From contig OZ026617.1 of NCBI GenBank assembly GCA_964020975.1, positions 31,234,836 through 31,298,835 on the forward strand: 64,000 nt of DNA, written 5' to 3'. Positions within the stretch are counted from its first letter, which is position 1, and each line of letters starts with the position of its first letter. This document shows positions 21,592 through 34,729 of this stretch, one piece after another. The position numbers and the translations under genes were made by a program. The notes under the pieces were generated by a model that worked only from the letters and a program-made list of their open reading frames with translations, did not search any database and was not told the origin of the DNA. The DNA is from Hermodice carunculata. Lineage: Eukaryota; Annelida; Polychaeta; Eunicida; Amphinomidae.

Positions 21592-22470
21592 AATCCAAAA
21601 GTCACTGCCGCATAACCATTTACACTAAACCGGCAGAGACCCAGCCAAGGTGTATTGCCACCACGTTTGAAGTCGAAAAAGGGGAATTAGCATTAGAATG
21701 CCCATTGACTTACAAAGTAATCTATAGGAAAGGTACATTTACCGATAGGTACCCAATTGAAAAAAAAATCGTGAAAAATCAGGAATCCACTCCTGTGGAT
21801 TACTAGTTGTCTTAAGGTGTGTTCCTGTGTGATATCAAGGCAATTGGCTGAGCGGTTTTTTTGACAGATTTTTGTATGGTTTGTACAAACACCCCACCCC
21901 ACCCACATCCTAAAAAACTATAAAAAAAATCTATGGAGTGTGAGAATTTGAACAAACTTAATAGAAACCTGCCCAAGTTACCTTCATAACAAGTTTGAGC
22001 TGAATCTGGCCAGTGCTATTGGAGAAGTGGAAACTGTTAATTTGTGGGCGCCGACGGACAGACGACGAATATACGATGGATGCCTATCCACCATGTAAGC
22101 TCAGCTGAGCTAAAAATTATTTTAAAAATCAGAAAAAACTGCAGCGCCACCTGGTTAACAAATTAAGAACAATGAGTCGCTAAGGTGGTTCCTGTGTGAT
22201 ATCAAAGCAATTGGCTGAGCGTTTGGAATAAGAAGATTTTTTAAGATTTGCCCAAAAAATATTACCAAAAAATCATAAAAAATGACTGGAGCATGACCAT
22301 TTGAAGAAACGTGGTAGAAAGTCACCCAAAGTACATTGCCACAATGTTTAAAGTGAATCCGGCTGACTGTGTCAGAGAAGAAGTAAAAAATGTGACTTGT
22401 GACTGGACGACGGACAAAAAGCGATGGCATAAGCTCTGCTGGGTGACAAGCCAGATGAGCTAAAAACAAA
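18960..22470 (+). repeat. ~490-bp tandem repeat block, about six diverged monomers
   Basis: Landmarks recur in fixed order: CATTTGAACAAA, AAGTGAATCTGGCTGAC, GAATGCCCATTGACTT, AAAATCGTTAAAAATCAG, CAGCGCCACCTGGTGAACAA and GTGATATCAAAGCAATTGG. A poly-C run then leads into the next unit. CCATTGACTT falls near 20739, 21229 and 21704, and GTGATATCAAAGC near 20501, 21015 and 21509, so the period is about 475-515 bp. Poly-C runs of 13-20 bases (20556, 21561) sit at the same place in each unit. Short open frames inside are by-products. A further copy lies at 55980-56760. Confidence 0.88.
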
Positions 22471-23539
22471 AAGCAAAAACAAACAAAAAAAGAAAGACAG
22501 AAGAATAAAACAAAAAAGGAACTCATATTTGCCATACATATAATGTTTTTCGTATTATGAAGCGGTCAGAAAACGTGACAGAAAGATCACAAGACCACTT
22601 ATAGAAACTTTTTATGTCGGATTTGCAGAGCCTGAGATAACAAAGTTTAAATAGCATCTATAAATAACACTGTGGTGCGCTTTCACGGATCATGTCGCCC
22701 ATCTTCAAATTAGCCAGTGTATTTAAATGCACTGCAGTGAATCAAAATCTCTCTGCAGGGAAATTAAAAAGAAAAAATCTCTGCAGTTTAATAAAAAAAT
22801 ATCTGTACGTTTGGCTCGCCATAATGTTGGCCCTCATACTGGGGGTCGGCGATAACACTGAAGACATTGAACGCAGAAGGGGATGAAAGCCCAACTGCTA
22901 GTGTTGTCTGTGTTGAGATGATCTGAAAGTTTAGCGATACTGATATTTTGTGACCCACTGAGGAGAATAAAGATGCAGGCCTGCCTTAGTTCTTTTCGGC
23001 TTGCATTCTTGTCCGGTCAAAAGTATCTGACGGAATAAACCCCCCGGCTTTAAGCGTAGAATGAACACTGAAATGTGCATAAAAATAAGTCTACTTGTTG
23101 GTAAATGTCAACATCTCACATTCATGTAGGATTTGTCTCCAACTTCCGTATCTTGGTACATGCATGATTTCGAGAACTAATTCATCTAAAGGGTCACGGC
23201 AAAATCCTCTTACTTTTCAACGATCTTTCCGAAGACTGCTGGTACTACAGCTGACGATGACGTGAGCAAAGAGGAGATGTCTCGCAGGACTGCACGGTTA
23301 TATACCTCACTCAAAATCGATACAGCCACCGGAAACCATACTATGGACCCATCTGTGATAGAAGGCGGTCCAAATATCCATATTCATGGGCGCTGTCACA
23401 TTTTTCAGCACGTTCTGTGTACGTTTCTCCCCAACATTTGGTCAGCACTCAGATACTTGAAGTTCCGGTACTTAGAATCAGATAATGGAGCCAAAAACAA
23501 TGGACCCAGCGTTGGAAGTCATAAATGTTATGAAATTAT
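22471..23539. other. No gene recognised
   Basis: Low-complexity adenine-rich start, then unique-looking sequence. A 109-codon plus-strand frame at 23262-23591 runs into the satellite and has no motif I know. Confidence 0.5.
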
Positions 23540-24690
23540 TTTTGTGTTGCAATACTTGCAATTTAGGCCCCACATGACTGAAATTGGATGAAAGTTGACC
23601 AAGTTATGGCTAGATGAAAATTTCATAGGTCCACATAACTGACCTTTGACCTCGAGAGGTCACTTGTAAAAAACGATAATATACAATGTTGCAATTCCTA
23701 CAATATGAGTCTGACATGACTAGAATTAAATAAAAATTGAACAAGGTGTGCCAGATGAAACTTTCAAAGGTCCAAATGATATTGACCATTAAAGGTTACA
23801 CGTATTCTTCAAAAAAAAATGTGCAGAGTCCCAATATCAACAATTTGAGCCCAAAATGGGAAAAAACCGGATGAAAAGTCCCCAGTTAAGGTTAGACGCA
23901 AATTTGATTTGATAAAATGACCTTGACCTTTGACCTTAGGAGGTCACATAGGAATTACAAAAACGTGCAAAGAAAGAGAGAAAGACAGAACTAGAAAAGA
24001 AGATTCGCTTCAAAGCAAATGCCTGTGCACCATCAAAAATTGTAAATATGATTAATAGAAAATTTTAAAGTTCAATTGATCTTAACTTTTGATCTTTAAA
24101 GGTCACCTGTAAATTGCAAAAATGCAGTGTTACAATACCTACAATTTGAGCCCGTCATGACTGAAATTGCAAGAAAATTGACCAAGTCATGGCTAGATGA
24201 AAATTTCAAAGGCCCAAATGACGTTGATTAATGACCTTTAGAGGTAACTGTAAATTACATAAATGTACATTGTTACAATGCCTACAATTTTAGCCCAACA
24301 TGAACCAAATCAGATGAAAATTTACCATGTAATGGCTAAATGAATATTTCAAAGGTCGATCTTGATCTTTAGAGGTCACATGTAAATTACAAAAATGTGC
24401 AGCGTTACAATGCCCGCAATTTGAGCCTGACATGATTGAAATTGACTATGTTATAGACAGATAAAATTTCAAAGGGCCAAATAACCTTGACCCTTGACCC
24501 TTAAAGGACACATGTAAATTATAGTAATATGCAGTGTTAAATTACCTACAATTTGAGCCCAACATAATCAAATATCTACTGAGTTAATGTTAGAAGAAAA
24601 TTTCAAATGGCAAAATGACATTGACATTAGACTTTCAGAGGTCACGTATATATTACAAACATGTTCAGTGTTACAAACCTATGAATGGAA
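23540..24690 (-). repeat. ~143-bp AGGTCA satellite, inverted array of about eight monomers
   Basis: The same monomer as at 18171-18810, read on the minus strand. It holds repeated TGACCTTTGACCT-type clusters, CAATTTGAGCCC and TGGCTAGATGAAAATTTC. A piece near 23960-24010 (AGAAAGACAGAACTAGAAAA, CTTCAAAGCAAA) is the inverted counterpart of 18880-18910, so arrays and the pyrimidine/hairpin module belong to one composite family. Confidence 0.87.
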
Positions 24691-25333
24691 GTTGGATTGG
24701 TTACCTGTACCTACAACAGGTTTGGAGATATTCAAGATTTTTTAAGTTTTCGAATGGCTCTAATGCGTACAATTTTCAATACCATTTGACCTCTTTCAAA
24801 AACTAAAGACTTCGTGTATGGAGGTATAATCATGCCAGGTTTGGAGTTCTACATATAATAGTTTTCAAATAAAATGTCAGATAAATCTACCACTAAAGAG
24901 AGGAAGAAGGAAAGAAGGAGAAATAAGTAAATAAAGAAAAAACGAATTCCTACAAAAACATTATGTCTGTGTTAGCACAGAGGCATATATCCGTGTTTGC
25001 ACAGAGACATAAACTGCGCTAAAGAGAGCTGCAGGTGAACATAAAATAAAACGTGTGTTGAACATTGTACAGAAACAGATGAATGTCAGGGAACAGATTC
25101 AGTAGGTAAAAGCACCATTGACAATGTTGCCAGTATAGCCGGCACATCCGATTCAAATCATGTTGAACTCAAATTGTAGGTAATGTAACACTGTGTATTG
25201 AACTTTTCAGCATCAGGCGGAATAATGGCACATCAACATTTGTTAATGGTTATTTTTGGTGAAATGATATAGCGGGAAAATAAATGTTGATTTTCATTAA
25301 ATGGGTTTAATATCTGTGTACGGGCCTTTATTC

Positions 25334-25387
<54 letters not shown>

Positions 25388-25825
25388 ATAGGCTCGTTTA
25401 TTGATAATAGGGGGAGGGCACATTATGAGCGATAATGGCCAGCTATAGCAGACCCTGTCGGTTGGTGACAAACAAAAAACGGCAGGTGTAGCTCAATAAT
25501 AGTGACATTAAGTATGAATGGTAGCATAATTGGCACCTAGCAGGTATCGTAGAAGTAGTAATGTGGGAGAAATGTGTCAGTAGCATCACGAAAGAAAGAA
25601 CCGGGGATAATAAAAATGAAATTTGGTGTAATTGTCTAACGGAGCCATACGAGTGAAAGTATTATGAATGCGGGGTCCCCCCCCCCCCCCCAGCATCCAT
25701 AAAGCTACGGGCTACATGTATATTTAAAGGTATCCGACTGCACGATAAACAAAGGGCGTTTTCTGGAACATGAGAGAGGATCCATTTCATCATGCAGCCA
25801 GGAAAAAACAGCTACTGTATGAAAG
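24691..25825. other. Repeat fragments and microsatellite, no gene
   Basis: Holds TGTCTGTGTTAGCACAGAGG-type hairpin pieces near 24962, a single AGGTCA-satellite fragment (25148-25203), a GTA microsatellite and a run of about 15 cytosines near 25677. No coding region seen. Confidence 0.6.
25337..25386. repeat. (GTA)n microsatellite
   Basis: About 17 uninterrupted GTA triplets. Confidence 0.97.
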
Positions 25826-26323
25826 TGTAACTACCATGCCTTTTGGACCTTTAGTTACTAGTATTTTTCCTATTCATAATTGGTGACTGCCTGAAGAGTC
25901 ATCCGGCGGGTGCATTCATGATTGAATGTGTTAGTTCAAGACTTGCTCCCAGAGGGAGTATGGTTTGTTTTGGACCCATTTCTGTTTTGTTGAAATAACC
26001 ATTTTAGTTTTTAACCTTAATTACTTCTGTTTTACCACACAATATGGATTATCACTCAGAATGAATTTTTGTGAATTTTTTTATTATAATAAATGAGCAT
26101 TTAATTCAAATTTGTCGTTTTGTCACTTATATATTGTGTATTATAAGATGTAGTCTAGGGAACCTGAACCTGGGGATATTTATCATCCACCACAATAACT
26201 GTGCCCAATCAAGACTCCATACTTAGTTTATGTAAACAAACCTGGGGATATTTATCATCCACCAAAGTAACTGCGCCCAATCAAGACTCCATACATAGTT
26301 TATGTACACAAAAGGTGGTTACA
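25826..26323 (+). repeat. 5' LTR of the 25.8-29.7 kb element
   Basis: Begins TGTAAC and ends near TTACA. Its last third holds a 72-bp unit containing AACCTGGGGATATTTATCAT duplicated in tandem (26167-26238 and 26240-26311). About 220 bp of its left part match the 3' copy. Confidence 0.75.
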
Positions 26324-26326
26324 AAA

Positions 26327-26344
26327 TGGCACCTCGTCCGGGAT
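26327..26344 (+). promoter_or_regulatory. Primer-binding site of the LTR element
   Basis: TGGCACCTCGTCCGGGAT sits three bases after the inferred LTR end. A leading TGG matches the CCA end of a priming tRNA. Confidence 0.65.
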
Positions 26345-26893
26345 TGTTTTCTGTAATATTACTGTTAGTATTGATAGACATATTGCTGAAGTACTGTTTA
26401 AAAGATGGTACAATTATTTGATAGTATATTATGAACTTGATTTGTTGTCTTGCATACAGTTAAATCATTTGTACACATTTTGGCATCCCTACATATGTGT
26501 CTGTATGTTCGGTTATTGTTATGGGTGTGAAAACAATTGTTTACTTTGATTTGGAAAGGTTATTGAGTTCATTGAAAGCTTTGCACAGTCACTGAGTTGG
26601 CCTGCTTTATTGGGGTGACGCTCATGTAACTTGTAAACATTTGGAATAATCTAGAGTGGTGACCTACATTCATATTGGTAGGAATCATTTTGTTGTAAAC
26701 AGAGGGAAATCCCTGATGTGGTCTAGACAGGTCTTGGCGAATTGGAATGTGTAACTTAATTGAAAATGCCCGAATAGTGGTGAGAGTTCTCAGCATGGGT
26801 ATATAAAGCAGTTCCCATCATGACTGGGAGAGGAGAATTCTGAGATCTAACAGAAGCTGTGTGTTGTCATCAAGCCAGTAGGACTGTGCGCTA

Positions 26894-27398
26894 TTGCTGT
26901 GGAAAGATATCCAGAAACAGAAAATTTTAAACAGCCTGCATATGCCAGCACTTGATTTGGCTTGTATCCTCAGTGCTAAAGCCACAAACAGAGACATTGT
27001 GAGCCATTTAAAGGAGTTGTATGGCTCAGTCGCAGATGGTGTTAAACTTTTACACACATTCTTTTGCATGTGGTGGGAATCAAGTGAAAAAGGTTCATGA
27101 CTTGTTACAATGCCTTGCCATTAAAGTGCAGAAAGTGGTACATTGGGGTGGTTCAAAGGAGGAGCAAGCAAACAAAACCCTCCTTACACACTTTGAGTCC
27201 AGCTGCCAGGATGAAAGGGTGAGTTCGATCCTGCACATTAAGTACTATGACAGTTCCCCTCCTCTAACAGATCTTATAAAGGAAGCAAAGAGGGTTGAAG
27301 AAGACTTTAGACACCCCATAATAAAGGACACCAATGCACTGAAGGCAAACATAAAGTCCACAACTGTTCCCTCAGAAGGATCATGTCTCCAAAATTAG
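26894..27398 (+). pseudogene. Capsid-like (gag) region of the LTR relic
   Basis: Helical, charged sequence (NKTLLTHFESSCQDERVS, PPLTDLIKEAKRVEEDF) between primer-binding site and integrase. Position and composition suggest gag; no zinc knuckle is visible. Broken. Confidence 0.5.
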
Positions 27399-27447
27399 AG
27401 AAACTCTAAGGTCACCTGAAGGAGTGGGGAAGTGAAATATATTTGAC

Positions 27448-28617
27448 ATGCAGGGCATCTGTGATGAGGTGGCACATACAGAGTGCCATACAACAGTCAA
27501 ACTTGCTTACCAGAGGTTCTTTTGGCTCATTTTGGCATGTGACATTGAATTCGAGTGTAAGGGGTGTGAACATAGTCTCTGTATGAAGGCAAAGGCCCAA
27601 AAGGCTCCTATGGAATCCATGATTTCCAGCTGTCCCAGGCAACTAGTTTGCAAAGAACCAGAAAAAGAAGAAAATTGCAAACATTATGATAAAAACTGAC
27701 CTCTTCACCAAATATATCATAGCTAGCTAAGCTATGTAAAAACCAGAGAGTGAAGACTGTACCGCAAGATTTATGGGACCATATTATATCACACTGTGCA
27801 TGACCCGCTTGTATCCATACAGACCAAGCCAATGATTTTGAGTCAAAGGTTATCAGGGAACTGTGTAAAGTGGGTGAACTGTGAAAGAGCATGATTCGCC
27901 CAAATCACCCTCAGGGAAGCCCTGTGGAGAGGTTCAACAGGACTCTTTCAAATATGTTGGGGACCTTAGAAAATGATCAAAGCGAGACTGGCAAAAGTAC
28001 CAAAAACCATTGACCAATGCATATAATTGCACTATCAATAGTGCAACAGGGTTCTCCCCATATTACCTCATGTTTGGCCACCACACAAGTTTGCCAATTC
28101 ACATTATGTTTGGCACTGATCCAGATTTGCCATGCCCTAGAGACCCTGTGCTATATGTGCAAAATACGTGAGAAAGGCTGCCATATGCCTATAAACTGGC
28201 TCAAGGCAGTACCAGAAAGTCCTGTTACAAGAACAAAGACAGGTGTGATAAGACGGCCCAAGCAGTCATCTTGAAGAGGGTGACAGAGTGTTCATTAGAA
28301 ATTTAAATCTTTGTGGCAAGAATACAATCGCTGATTGTTGGGAGTCAGAGATGTATAAAGGGTTCCACCAAGCACCTGATCTACCTGTGTACACAGTGGA
28401 GGGAGAAGACGGGGGAGCCCCAGAGCACACCTTACACTGCAACCATCTGCTACTGTGTGCAGCAACAGAGATAGAGGATGATCCTCTCAGTGTACCAAGG
28501 ACCAGATCAAAGTCACAGAGGCGAGAACACAGAGAAGAGAATGAGTCTGACAGTGATGATGGAGAGATATTTGATCCGATATTTCACTTGGGGGGACAAC
28601 CCGCCTATAAATGTTAG
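27448..28617 (+). pseudogene. Integrase region of the LTR relic
   Basis: A histidine/cysteine head (HTECHTTVKLAYQRFFW then CKGCEHSLCMKAK) is followed by HPQGSPVERFNRTLSNMLGT near 27905, a hallmark of Gypsy integrase cores. RVFIRNLNLCGKNTIADCWE follows near 28290, the C-terminal region. An acidic, arginine-rich tail runs to about 29089. Broken in several places. Confidence 0.8.
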
Positions 28618-29507
28618 CGTTAGAGTGGATCAACCCCAAGTCACACCAGCGCATTCTCCCCTGCCAGCAGCAGCACCTGAATTCTACCAAGACAGGGTAG
28701 ATGGTTGTGATGGTGATAACCACCCCCCCACCCACCATAGTCACAGCCCTATTACTGAGTTACCACCAAATGATGTGGTTGATGACATGCCAAGGGATGA
28801 TGAGGGTGTAGAACAAGAAATTATTGAACCCCTAGAGGTGGAGGAGAGTGAACATGAACCTTGCTGGTCCATGAAAGCTCACCAGCCACCTTTCAGGATG
28901 ACTCGCAACACTCTTGGAGAGCAGCTTGTCATGAAAAGAGCCCAAGGTCACTGCATGAAGCACACATTTAAGTACATGATGAAACATGCACTGAAGTGCA
29001 TCTCTGACACTAAGATGCAAATAGGCAGAGCTATCCTCCGCCCTGGTGAATATGATGCCATGCTACATGTAGCTTGCCTGGGTATCTAAAATTGGAAGCT
29101 TTTAATGAGCACTACCTTTTGTCATGCAGTACTATTTGTATCCTGACAGTGGGTGTGAACTATTCAAATAACAGGCCAGGAGAGCTGTTTTGATGAAGGC
29201 AAATAGTGGCGGGGTAAGCCCTGCCTAAAGTCTATTCTGACCTCATTGACCTGATGCTGCAAATTCAAAACCTTGTGAATTAAGCTGACTCTTTGCAGCT
29301 ACATTTACCAATCATCATGTTTGCTTGCAGTAAGTATCCCCATAGTATTTATAGGAAGAAATACTCTTCAAATTGATGCTATTTATTGCATGATAGTCTT
29401 GTACATGTTTTAAGTTCATTCTCACTGACGAGAATCAACTATGCACTTAGCCTTTTTGCTCATTGCGAAGACTGCTCCAGATGTGTGCCTCTCCAACAAG
29501 AGGTGAG

Positions 29508-29735
29508 TGTAACTACCATGCCTTTTGGGCCTTTATTTACTAGTATTTTTTCCTATTCATACTTGGTTACTGACTGAAGTTTCATCTGGTGGCCACATTC
29601 ATAGTTACATTTGTTAGCTCAAGACATGCTACAGCTCAAGACATGCTCCCATAGGGAATAACAGTCTGTTTTGGACCCCTTTCTGTTCTGTTAAAATAAC
29701 TATTTCAGGGTCTAAACCTTAATCACTTCTGTTAA
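29508..29735 (+). repeat. 3' LTR copy of the 25.8-29.7 kb element
   Basis: Begins TGTAACTACCATGCCTTTTG after a purine-rich AACAAGAGGTGAG. It matches 25826-26035 with scattered differences; similarity fades near 29735. Confidence 0.75.
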
Positions 29736-32700
29736 TTACTTCTTTTAAGGAACCTTTCCATATCATAATTTCTGATTACAACATTGAGGTCTTACATAAA
29801 AAAATGGGTATTTAAATACATTAATATCGAAAGGTCAAGGTCATTGGAGAGAGATACCATTATCTATAAGGCAGGGCTTGTGACTTGGCGAACATAAAAC
29901 ATTAATTTCATGGCAATTTTTGTGTTGTTTTCTTTCCAGGAGAGTTTTGAAATATAAGGTCATTTCTACCTGTTTTATGAAGTTTTTGCTAGTTTAATGC
30001 AGTATTGATAGCTCTACCTTGTACTTAAGGTGGAAGGTCTGAAGCCGCACCTTCAGATAACCTCTCATCACTTTTTCATATTTTTGGATAGTCTGATACT
30101 TAAACTACATGCTCCCAAAAACTCAGATGTGTGAACATAAAATTTATATGAGATAATTGATCTCTAGACTTTTGTTTACAATGAAAAGTTTAAACAGTGC
30201 CGGACACATGGCTTTGTTTGCATGGGCATGATAATGAACCATGTCATTGTTTGCACAGTCATTAGTCCATGACCGCTGGAAACCAATTGAGCTATTGACA
30301 AGGGTCACTCACAGGAAACCATTAGCCGTGGAGCTAAGAATGGGCCAGTTCAGACGAATCACTACCATTGTTCTGATTACTTTGAAATTCTCTATTGATG
30401 TAAAAACAAATTAGCACAATCCACTTACTGGTCCCCAAATATGGAAAGCCACATGTGAAACCACACCCGAACAAGCCAAGTGTGGTGTTCCCAAGTTAAA
30501 TAAGTCGAGATTTAAGCCACAAAATATTTTTGTTAAATGACAACATCACAGAGGTAAAGCCACAAGTTTATTTCACAGAATAATTAAAACACAGGACTGA
30601 AGAAATGAGTATGTGTCATATTACAGCCATAAATGCATAAGAATTGGCAATTTTTTCTTTCAATGCGATTTTCTCGGACCTGTTTTTTGCTCAACCTCTG
30701 CAATTTGTGTCTCGCCTCACAAAGGTACAAATTGCCCTATCACATCAAAATCAATGGACATTAAAAGAAAAATATCATATCCAGGAACGGTTCCCAGGGT
30801 TTTTTTTTTCTGACAACCCCTTCCGTGACTTTTGGAGCAATTTATAGAAGGAAAATGAACAACCTGTCAGAACTAAATTAACAATTTTTTAACTTTTTAT
30901 TTATGCTATTTCAGGACTAACCATTGAGGTCGATCCTAGACATGGATATATATTTTAAATTTATTCTGACTTCATCTGGAAAAAAACAATTTTGTGTGAT
31001 TTCTGCACGAAAAATGTGAAAATCCTACCATGTTGAAAATAATGCTATAAAATCTCAAAAAATTGCAATCCTGCAAAAAAAACTCTATGCGTATAAATCT
31101 ATGGATATGTAGTAATCAGAAAATATATAGGTTTAATGTACTTGTGAAAAAATTAAATGGGTAATTGCGATGCAAAGTTGCCAGTCTCACTGCGCACTAG
31201 CTTCACAGCTTCCACCTTAAGTGTAGGCCCTAAACTTCCTTTGTTCTCTTGACAAGCATGTGGTGCAGCATGATGCCAGTAAGAAGGGCACATGCTAAAG
31301 TGAGTTTTACACTTTTCTCTTGCATACACTTCCTGCTGTAAGCTCAAGTAATACAGGCAAATGTACTATTATCATCATTTCAAGCATGTTCATTGAAAGA
31401 GAAGTACATATAAAAGCCAATTCAACTTTTGATGGTCGTAATAAATTATGATAATGAGGCAACATGGAGCACATGTAAATCCCTTGGGAGTGGGTCTCTC
31501 TTTAAAGTTATAGCTAGTGAGGAGACTATACCAGCTATACAGCCAGCCGTTTGTCTTCACATTATATCTGACTTTTACAAGTTTCTAACAAGTTAGGACA
31601 AATTGGTAAAGGTATGTGTACATCTTCACATTGTTACTGTATGAAACAGATACACAAATTTGACATTGAGTTTTGTGTCGCTAATGATGGAAAATAGGCC
31701 AATGCTTGCTATTAAACACTGAAAGGAAAGTACGTATGGAGTTTCATTTGGTTTTGTGAAATTCGACCTGGAATGACCTTGGAAGGTTTGGGAAATTGGC
31801 TTTTATCTCGGTCATAGTGCACCATAGGCCCATATTTACTGTTAAACAAACTGGCTATTTTCTCAAAACTGCTGGATCGTAGACCCATGTTTACTCTTAA
31901 ATACTAATAGAAAAGTACCTATTCATTCTGTTTTGGATTTTGACCCCATGTGAAAGGTCAAACTGACGTTTTATATATATATCTTATCAATAGTGGATCT
32001 TGTCACTTTTCATCTAAAAAATGACCCGTAAACTGTATGATGACGACCAATATTGCAAACGGATTATGATGATAATGATGGTCCTAAACAACGGTGAGCT
32101 TTATATTCTCTAGGTCACAGGACCACTTCAGTCTGTGTATAGAAGATCAGCTGAGCACGGAACTGCCACAGTATCTTGTTCTGCTGTTGCAGATTACTTC
32201 GTCATTTATACAGTGTATGTACTGTCTTGTGAACTGTTCAATTTTCTGCCTTTATCTGATGAGACAATTGCTGATGTTTCATAGTGATATCAATTAGCAG
32301 ATATCAAATCAAAATTAGGATACGTGTAAAATAGGATAATAAGCAAAAGAATATAAATGTTTTGTGCACATTCTAAAATTTTTAAGTTTAAAAACGATGT
32401 TTGCTTTGGAACAATTTGTAAGAATTGTGATGGTGATAAATGATTATTACATTATGATCAGGATAATACGTAAATGTATAAAAATCATTGCATAATGCAC
32501 AAAGTCCATATACCTCCATTTTACAAACATATAAATCTGCTTATATAAAGGATTAAACTTAACTATACATACATTCCAGAAAATATCTATGCACCTTCTC
32601 ATGTAAAATTTCATTAACATGTATAAGCTTGCCATGAAATGCTATGGATGTTATAGGTCAACATTCATTTACACAAATGTTCATTGAAAGCAATTGAATC

Positions 32701-33463
32701 TGATTAAGGGCGCATTTCATTGTACATGTATAGCCTATATTGTAAGTACGGGCACGTAGTTTATCACCCTTGTCACCATTTATTTTTTACATACGTGCAT
32801 GCATCATGTCAACGTCTAGTGAAACAGATTGGTAGCTTTAATGAGCAAGACCAGACAATGGAGCTTAATTGTGTCTGGGTCAGGCCTTTTACATGTTTTC
32901 TGTAATATGAGCATTGTGATGGTAGTTCTCACCATCATGTTGCTCGCACTGCACGGTTTGGGATTTAGCATGTCACATACCAGGAATTTTGTAGTGCTTT
33001 TGTTAATCGCAGGAGCCTGTTTTTTCAAGTTTATCTTCAGTAGAGGTCACTTTAGATTCAGTGTCAGTCATTCGCAAAGGGACTTATGTTCCGGACAATG
33101 TAGCAGCTTCAATTTCCTTTTTTTGTGCAATTTGACCCTCTAACATGACTACGTGCTTTGAACCTTGTCCTGATTGAAAGCTGAGTGCAGCTAGTTCCAA
33201 AATAGCAGGCTTCAATGCAGTTTTATGTAGGTCCAATTCAAAGACTGTGTTTGTTTGAAAAATGTGTTCCAGGGCTTGGCAATCTGTTGTAAATTCACCA
33301 AAAATTGCGATAAAAGTGCAGAAAAATACAAGAATGAAAAATTTGCGAAAAAGGTACAACAATAAATAACATAAACTATCTAACTAATAAAAATTAATAA
33401 ATAAGAATTCAAATCATATTACATGTGTAGAACATATTTTGTCTGAACTCACATATACTATAA
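29736..33463. other. No gene recognised
   Basis: AT-rich sequence. Frames at 32829-33143 (plus) and 33084-33362 (minus) reach 90-104 codons and contain hydrophobic stretches, but I see no motif, start context or repeat partner. A host exon here cannot be excluded. Confidence 0.45.
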
Positions 33464-34120
33464 AATGTACATCACAACGGTATTGTTTCCCGATACTTTG
33501 TTCAAACAATATCTAATGACATCAGCGAAAGAGTGGATACTATTTCCAACAACTTTCTCCCATCAGTGGCTAAAAACATTGAGGATGTATCTTCCGAGTT
33601 AACCCTTAAAATCATAGACAAGGACGTACACGACCGAAAATGGTCCTTGGTGATAGATGGCTTGAAGGGGCCTGCGGGGGAAAATGTGAAAGACACTAAA
33701 CTCGCTTGTGTAAACTTAGCAAAGAATCACTTACGAGTGGAGGATGCCGAGTCTACCTCATTTAGTGCCTGCCATCGGCTCAGCCAACGCAAGGATGCTA
33801 GTGTGATAATCTGTTTTGTTGACCTAGACCAACGTAATCGAAGGCTTGCCGGCGCAAAGAACTTGAAGAACCATCCAGACAAAATCTGGATAAACCCCGA
33901 CCTGTCCCCTGTCCTTCGACCTGTGAAGAAAGATCTGCTAGATCAGCGACGGAACCTACCACCCGATCTCAAAGGTAAATCGACCATCAAATATTTGAAA
34001 AGCTGGCCATATCTGCAACTATCCATCCCAGGACGCGACCCACTGTATCCAAGTATATCAAGAAAAGAACTGGCAATTAACTTTTTGGATCACGATACTA
34101 CGATGTCTTTTACCTATTGA
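33464..34120 (+). pseudogene. LINE ORF1, C-terminal part
   Basis: The frame is open from 33464 and the first Met is at 33533. The upstream end lacks the N-terminal half usual for LINE ORF1. The sequence SLVIDGLKGPAGE, then FSACHRLSQRKDASVIICFV and LAGAKNLKNHPDKIWINPDL, follows the L1-type ORF1 core: an RRM-like domain followed by a C-terminal domain, with the HRL-----VIxRF motif. Such proteins bind LINE RNA and act as chaperones. It ends at a normal stop 1.2 kb before ORF2. Confidence 0.75.
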
Positions 34121-34729
34121 GTGATCACTCTTTGTATCACGACACAAGGACAGCTTTTATTTATATCGTTGGCTACTTAATCCAGCACATGCTGACGTAG
34201 TGTTATACTTTATATCAAAGCTACCATTAACTTTTCTCAAACCCCGTCATTATAGCTTATGCTCACCACCAGAACACTCTATTTTATTTTCATTTCAAAT
34301 GGTTTCTTTTCCAACAATCATACGCGTGAGAGGGTCACGCGTTTGGCTCATATTTTTTGTAATACTTACTCACAATTCAGCTAAGGGTAAATATTTCACT
34401 AATGATTATTCTGAGTACCTGAGTCCTCCCTGGAACAAATATTATGGCGTATCACATTTAGATATACACTATCCCTGTTGTTTTCAAATACCTGTAGTTG
34501 CTCACGTTTTCACATGTCCGTATGGTACAATATGGAACTGTATTGACACAAAGTTTTTGAAGTTATGTGTAAAAATGTATGGCTTACTTAAATGCACAAA
34601 TAATTCTACGTTGATTTTGCTTAGATGTAATAACATTTTTGTACTGAACATTTCGTTAAATGCACAGCTCATTTGGTGCGTTTCTGTATACTTGCATACC
34701 TACTCATGCACTGATAAGGTTTCTATTAT

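Larger units (their letters stand above)
25826..29735 (+). mobile_element. Gypsy-like LTR retrotransposon relic
   Basis: Two direct repeats beginning TGTAACTACCATGCCTTTTG (25826 and 29508) frame a plus-strand element. A primer-binding site starting TGGCACC lies just inside the left repeat. Parts recognised between them are a capsid-like region and an integrase with its zinc-binding head, core and C-terminal region. It is a fossil: broken in many places and with an incomplete set of parts. The two end repeats differ at many sites, which points to an old insertion. Confidence 0.82.

Noticed and set aside
33084-33362. 92-codon minus-strand frame with some hydrophobic segments, overlapping a plus-strand frame at 32829-33143
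   Set aside because: No motif, no partner copy and no splice or start context I can defend; noted only as an unsupported possibility of a host exon.
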